Source of the DNA: Nitrospira sp.
Lineage (GTDB): Bacteria; Nitrospirota; Nitrospiria; Nitrospirales; Nitrospiraceae
Length of the DNA: 10,000 nucleotides
Direction: 5' to 3'
NCBI GenBank assembly: GCA_020216985.1
Contig: JAIWOH010000010.1
Span: 1 to 10,000 of the forward strand
The notes beneath the pieces are model-generated. The model saw only the letters and a program-made list of their open reading frames with translations. It did not search any database and had not been told where the DNA came from. The first letter of the stretch is position 1; each line of letters begins with the position of its first letter. Below are positions 8,210 to 10,000 of the stretch, piece after piece. Made by a program: the position numbers and the translations under genes.

Positions 8210-8644
8210 ATGAACGAGTTCAAATCAGGGTTTTTCATGGGAGGTGAAAGCTGCAACGGCCGGGTCCTCGTCGTGGACGATGAGCCGGACATCCGCAAGG
8301 TGGTCAGAATGACCCTTCAAAAAGCCGGATACGAGGTCCTCGAAGCGGAAAACGGGGCGAAGGCGATCGAAACGATCAATACGGGTGAGAATCGTCTCCT
8401 GTTGGACGTCATCATCTGCGACATCCGCATGCCGAAGGTCAACGGCATCGAGGCCATTTCGTATTTTCGTCAGAATTACCCTCGCGTCCCGCTCATCGTG
8501 CTGACGGGATTCCCCGACACCGACATGGCGACCTCGCTCTTGCGACAGGGCGTCGTCGATTACCTGGTCAAGCCGGTCGAAGGCGAGAAACTCAAAGCTT
8601 CCGTCGCCCGCGCGATGGAGCAAAGGGAGCTGGCGAGACTGTGA
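8210..8644 (+). CDS. Single-domain response regulator (CheY-like receiver)
   Basis: A 144-residue protein that is almost only a receiver domain, after a short N-terminal extension of about 17 residues. The acidic pocket is D23-D24 (VVDDEPD). The phospho-acceptor is D71 in the ICDIRMP strand end, the switch threonine is T99 in VLTG, and K121 is in the LVKP motif. No output domain follows, so it should act by protein contact or as a phosphate shuttle in a phosphorelay. Its stop overlaps the start of the histidine kinase gene, so the two are translationally coupled and the kinase is the probable phosphate donor. A sigma-54 promoter and an NtrC-like site precede it. Specific signal and target are unknown. 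Confidence 0.95.
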   Translation: MNEFKSGFFMGGESCNGRVLVVDDEPDIRKVVRMTLQKAGYEVLEAENGAKAIETINTGENRLLLDVIICDIRMPKVNGIEAISYFRQNYPRVPLIVLTGFPDTDMATSLLRQGVVDYLVKPVEGEKLKASVARAMEQRELARL

Positions 8645-9789
8645 TGAATCCTGAACGCACCAAATCGGACCATTCGGCAAGCCGGCCTCCAGCCCCCGTC
8701 ACAACCACCGATCGGTTGTCCGGTCTCGACGGTTATGAGGGGACGCCCGCTCCGACTCCAACGAAAATCGCGATCGTGGGGGCAGGTCGGGGAGGTACGG
8801 CGATGCTGACATTGCTCCACCAACTTCGGACCGTCGTGGTGGTCGGCGTCGCGGACCGATGCGCCGACGCTCCTGGACTCCGACACGCACACGATCTCCA
8901 CGTGCCGGTATTCAGCGAGAGCGCCGACCTCCTGCGCGTCACGAAACCGGATCTGGTGATCGACGTCACCGGAGACGCGGCCATGGAGAAAACCCTCCGG
9001 CAACAGGTCCCGGCGGGAGTCGGCATCTTGAGCGGTCCGTCTTGCCGCCTGCTGTATGACTTGGTCCAGCAGGAATTCGCGCTCCAGGCCCAATTGCTCC
9101 AAACGGACAAACTCGCGGGAATCGGATCGTTCGCCGCGGGCATCGCCCACGACATGAACAACCCGCTCCAACTCATTTTGGGCCTGGCCGAAAACCTCAC
9201 CGAAGAGCAGGATCTCGAAGCGGTTCACCTCCAAGCGCGGGACATCGTCGAGGCCGTCAAACGCACGACGGCCATCTGTCGGGATCTTACGTCCTACTCC
9301 CGACGAACCTCCGCCCGTTCCGATCAGGCGGTCCCCATCAACGCCAAACTGGACGAGGCGCTCAAAATCGCCCGCTACGCCGTCGGACTTCAAGACATCG
9401 AAGTGCGCAAGTCCTATTGGCCCGAGGCGACGGCGATCGGCAATCCCGACGAAATTCTCCACGTGTTCATCAATCTCATCACCAACGCCGTCCAGGCTAT
9501 GGAACGCGGCGGCGTGTTGACCATCGTCACCTCCACCGTCGACGGAGCGACGGTCGTCAAAATTTCCGACACGGGGCACGGTATCTCGCCTGACGTGATG
9601 GAACGGATTTTTGAGCCGTTCTTCACGACCAAACCGCCCGGCAAGGGCACGGGGCTCGGACTGTACAACATCAAAAACGTCGTTCACCGCATGCACGGCT
9701 CCATCGACGTCGAGAGCCAAGTAGGACGGGGCACGACGTTCACCGTCACCTTTCCGCATGACGTGCGCGTGGAAGACGGAAACCCGTAA
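8641..9789 (+). CDS. Soluble histidine kinase with N-terminal Rossmann-like domain
   Basis: A 382-residue kinase with an uncommon sensor part. Residues about 41-140 look like the dinucleotide-binding half of a Gfo/Idh or homoserine dehydrogenase-like oxidoreductase. KIAIVGAGRGG contains a GxGxxG loop (47-52). A second strand ends in VADRC, whose D72 would favour NAD(H) over NADP(H). PDLVIDVTG follows at 103-111. No catalytic oxidoreductase domain comes after it. A helical linker (142-157) leads to the dimerisation helix with phospho-accepting H170 in AHDMNNPLQ. The ATPase domain has its N box (N278, N282), G1 DTGHG (310-314), F box FEPFF (324-328) and G2 GTGLGL (336-341). There is no membrane segment, so it senses inside the cell. 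The start is GTG 8641 or ATG 8644, overlapping the response regulator stop. NAD(H) sensing is inference. Confidence 0.9.
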   Translation: MMNPERTKSDHSASRPPAPVTTTDRLSGLDGYEGTPAPTPTKIAIVGAGRGGTAMLTLLHQLRTVVVVGVADRCADAPGLRHAHDLHVPVFSESADLLRVTKPDLVIDVTGDAAMEKTLRQQVPAGVGILSGPSCRLLYDLVQQEFALQAQLLQTDKLAGIGSFAAGIAHDMNNPLQLILGLAENLTEEQDLEAVHLQARDIVEAVKRTTAICRDLTSYSRRTSARSDQAVPINAKLDEALKIARYAVGLQDIEVRKSYWPEATAIGNPDEILHVFINLITNAVQAMERGGVLTIVTSTVDGATVVKISDTGHGISPDVMERIFEPFFTTKPPGKGTGLGLYNIKNVVHRMHGSIDVESQVGRGTTFTVTFPHDVRVEDGNP

Positions 9790-10000
9790 TGAGCACGACA
9801 CCATCAGCCGCCCCTCGCAAGACACGTTGGGGACTCAAAGCCAAGTTGATCGTCTCGATGCTCGTGGTCGGAACCGTCCCGCTCGTCATCGGGCTCGGCA
9901 TGGCATTCTGGCAAGGATCGAAGGAAATTCGGGATGTAAGCGGGGAAAGCTTCAAAGCCCTCGCCACGGAAGCAGCCAGGAAACTCGATCTCCTTGTAGC
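9789..10000 (+). CDS. Membrane-anchored sensor protein, N-terminal part only
   Basis: The gene runs off the window; 70 codons are visible. Its ATG overlaps the stop of the kinase (TAATG), so it is the third gene of the same coupled operon. After a basic cytosolic start (RKTRWGLKAK, residues 10-19) comes a membrane helix at about 20-41. It is followed by an amphipathic helix with GESFKALATEAARKLDLL (52-69). This layout is typical of transmembrane sensors, where a Cache-type or helical extracytoplasmic domain follows the first helix and a HAMP, kinase, cyclase or chemoreceptor domain follows later. The output domain lies outside the window and cannot be named. Confidence 0.8.
   Translation, partial: MSTTPSAAPRKTRWGLKAKLIVSMLVVGTVPLVIGLGMAFWQGSKEIRDVSGESFKALATEAARKLDLLV

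Noticed and set aside
8560..9825. Open frame of 421 codons on the minus strand
   Set aside because: It lies opposite the response regulator and histidine kinase, whose motifs are unmistakable. Its translation is rich in Arg, Asp, Val and His with no recognisable motif, as expected of an antisense shadow in GC-rich DNA.

Overview
The window is GC-rich, densely coded bacterial chromosome. Gene content and protein flavour (archaeal/thermophile-type AhcY next to MetK, many two-component genes, a BolA/monothiol-glutaredoxin pair, exported proteins of unknown family) fit a Nitrospira-like member of Nitrospirota. This placement is inferred from gene content, not from a marker gene. No rRNA, tRNA, CRISPR array or insertion sequence was seen.

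Left part (1-3370): an exported TlpA-type thioredoxin (minus) is divergent from the activated-methyl-cycle pair metK-ahcY (plus). The 251-base spacer holds a good promoter for each direction. The metK transcript would begin almost at once with a 16-bp hairpin. The 132 bases between metK and ahcY hold three short hairpins, two of which have perfectly complementary loops.

Middle part (3370-7160): a 268-residue secreted protein of unknown function (minus) is divergent from an indoleamine 2,3-dioxygenase homologue (plus). Then, on the minus strand, come a possible small membrane protein and a lipoprotein of the cyclase / kynurenine formamidase family (PF04199). Dioxygenase and cyclase-family hydrolase are the enzyme types for the first two steps of tryptophan-to-kynurenine breakdown. 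Here they are convergent, and only the hydrolase appears exported.

Right part (7160-10000): bolA and a Grx4-like monothiol glutaredoxin with a CGFT active site form a minus-strand pair. Divergent from them is a tightly coupled signalling operon: a single-domain response regulator, a soluble histidine kinase with an N-terminal Rossmann dinucleotide-binding-like domain, and the start of a membrane-anchored protein running off the window. Upstream of this operon lie a near-consensus sigma-54 (-24/-12) promoter and, about 117 bases before the predicted start, an NtrC-like inverted repeat. This suggests a nitrogen- or RpoN-regulated, possibly NAD(H)/redox-sensing signalling cassette, the most unusual item in the window.
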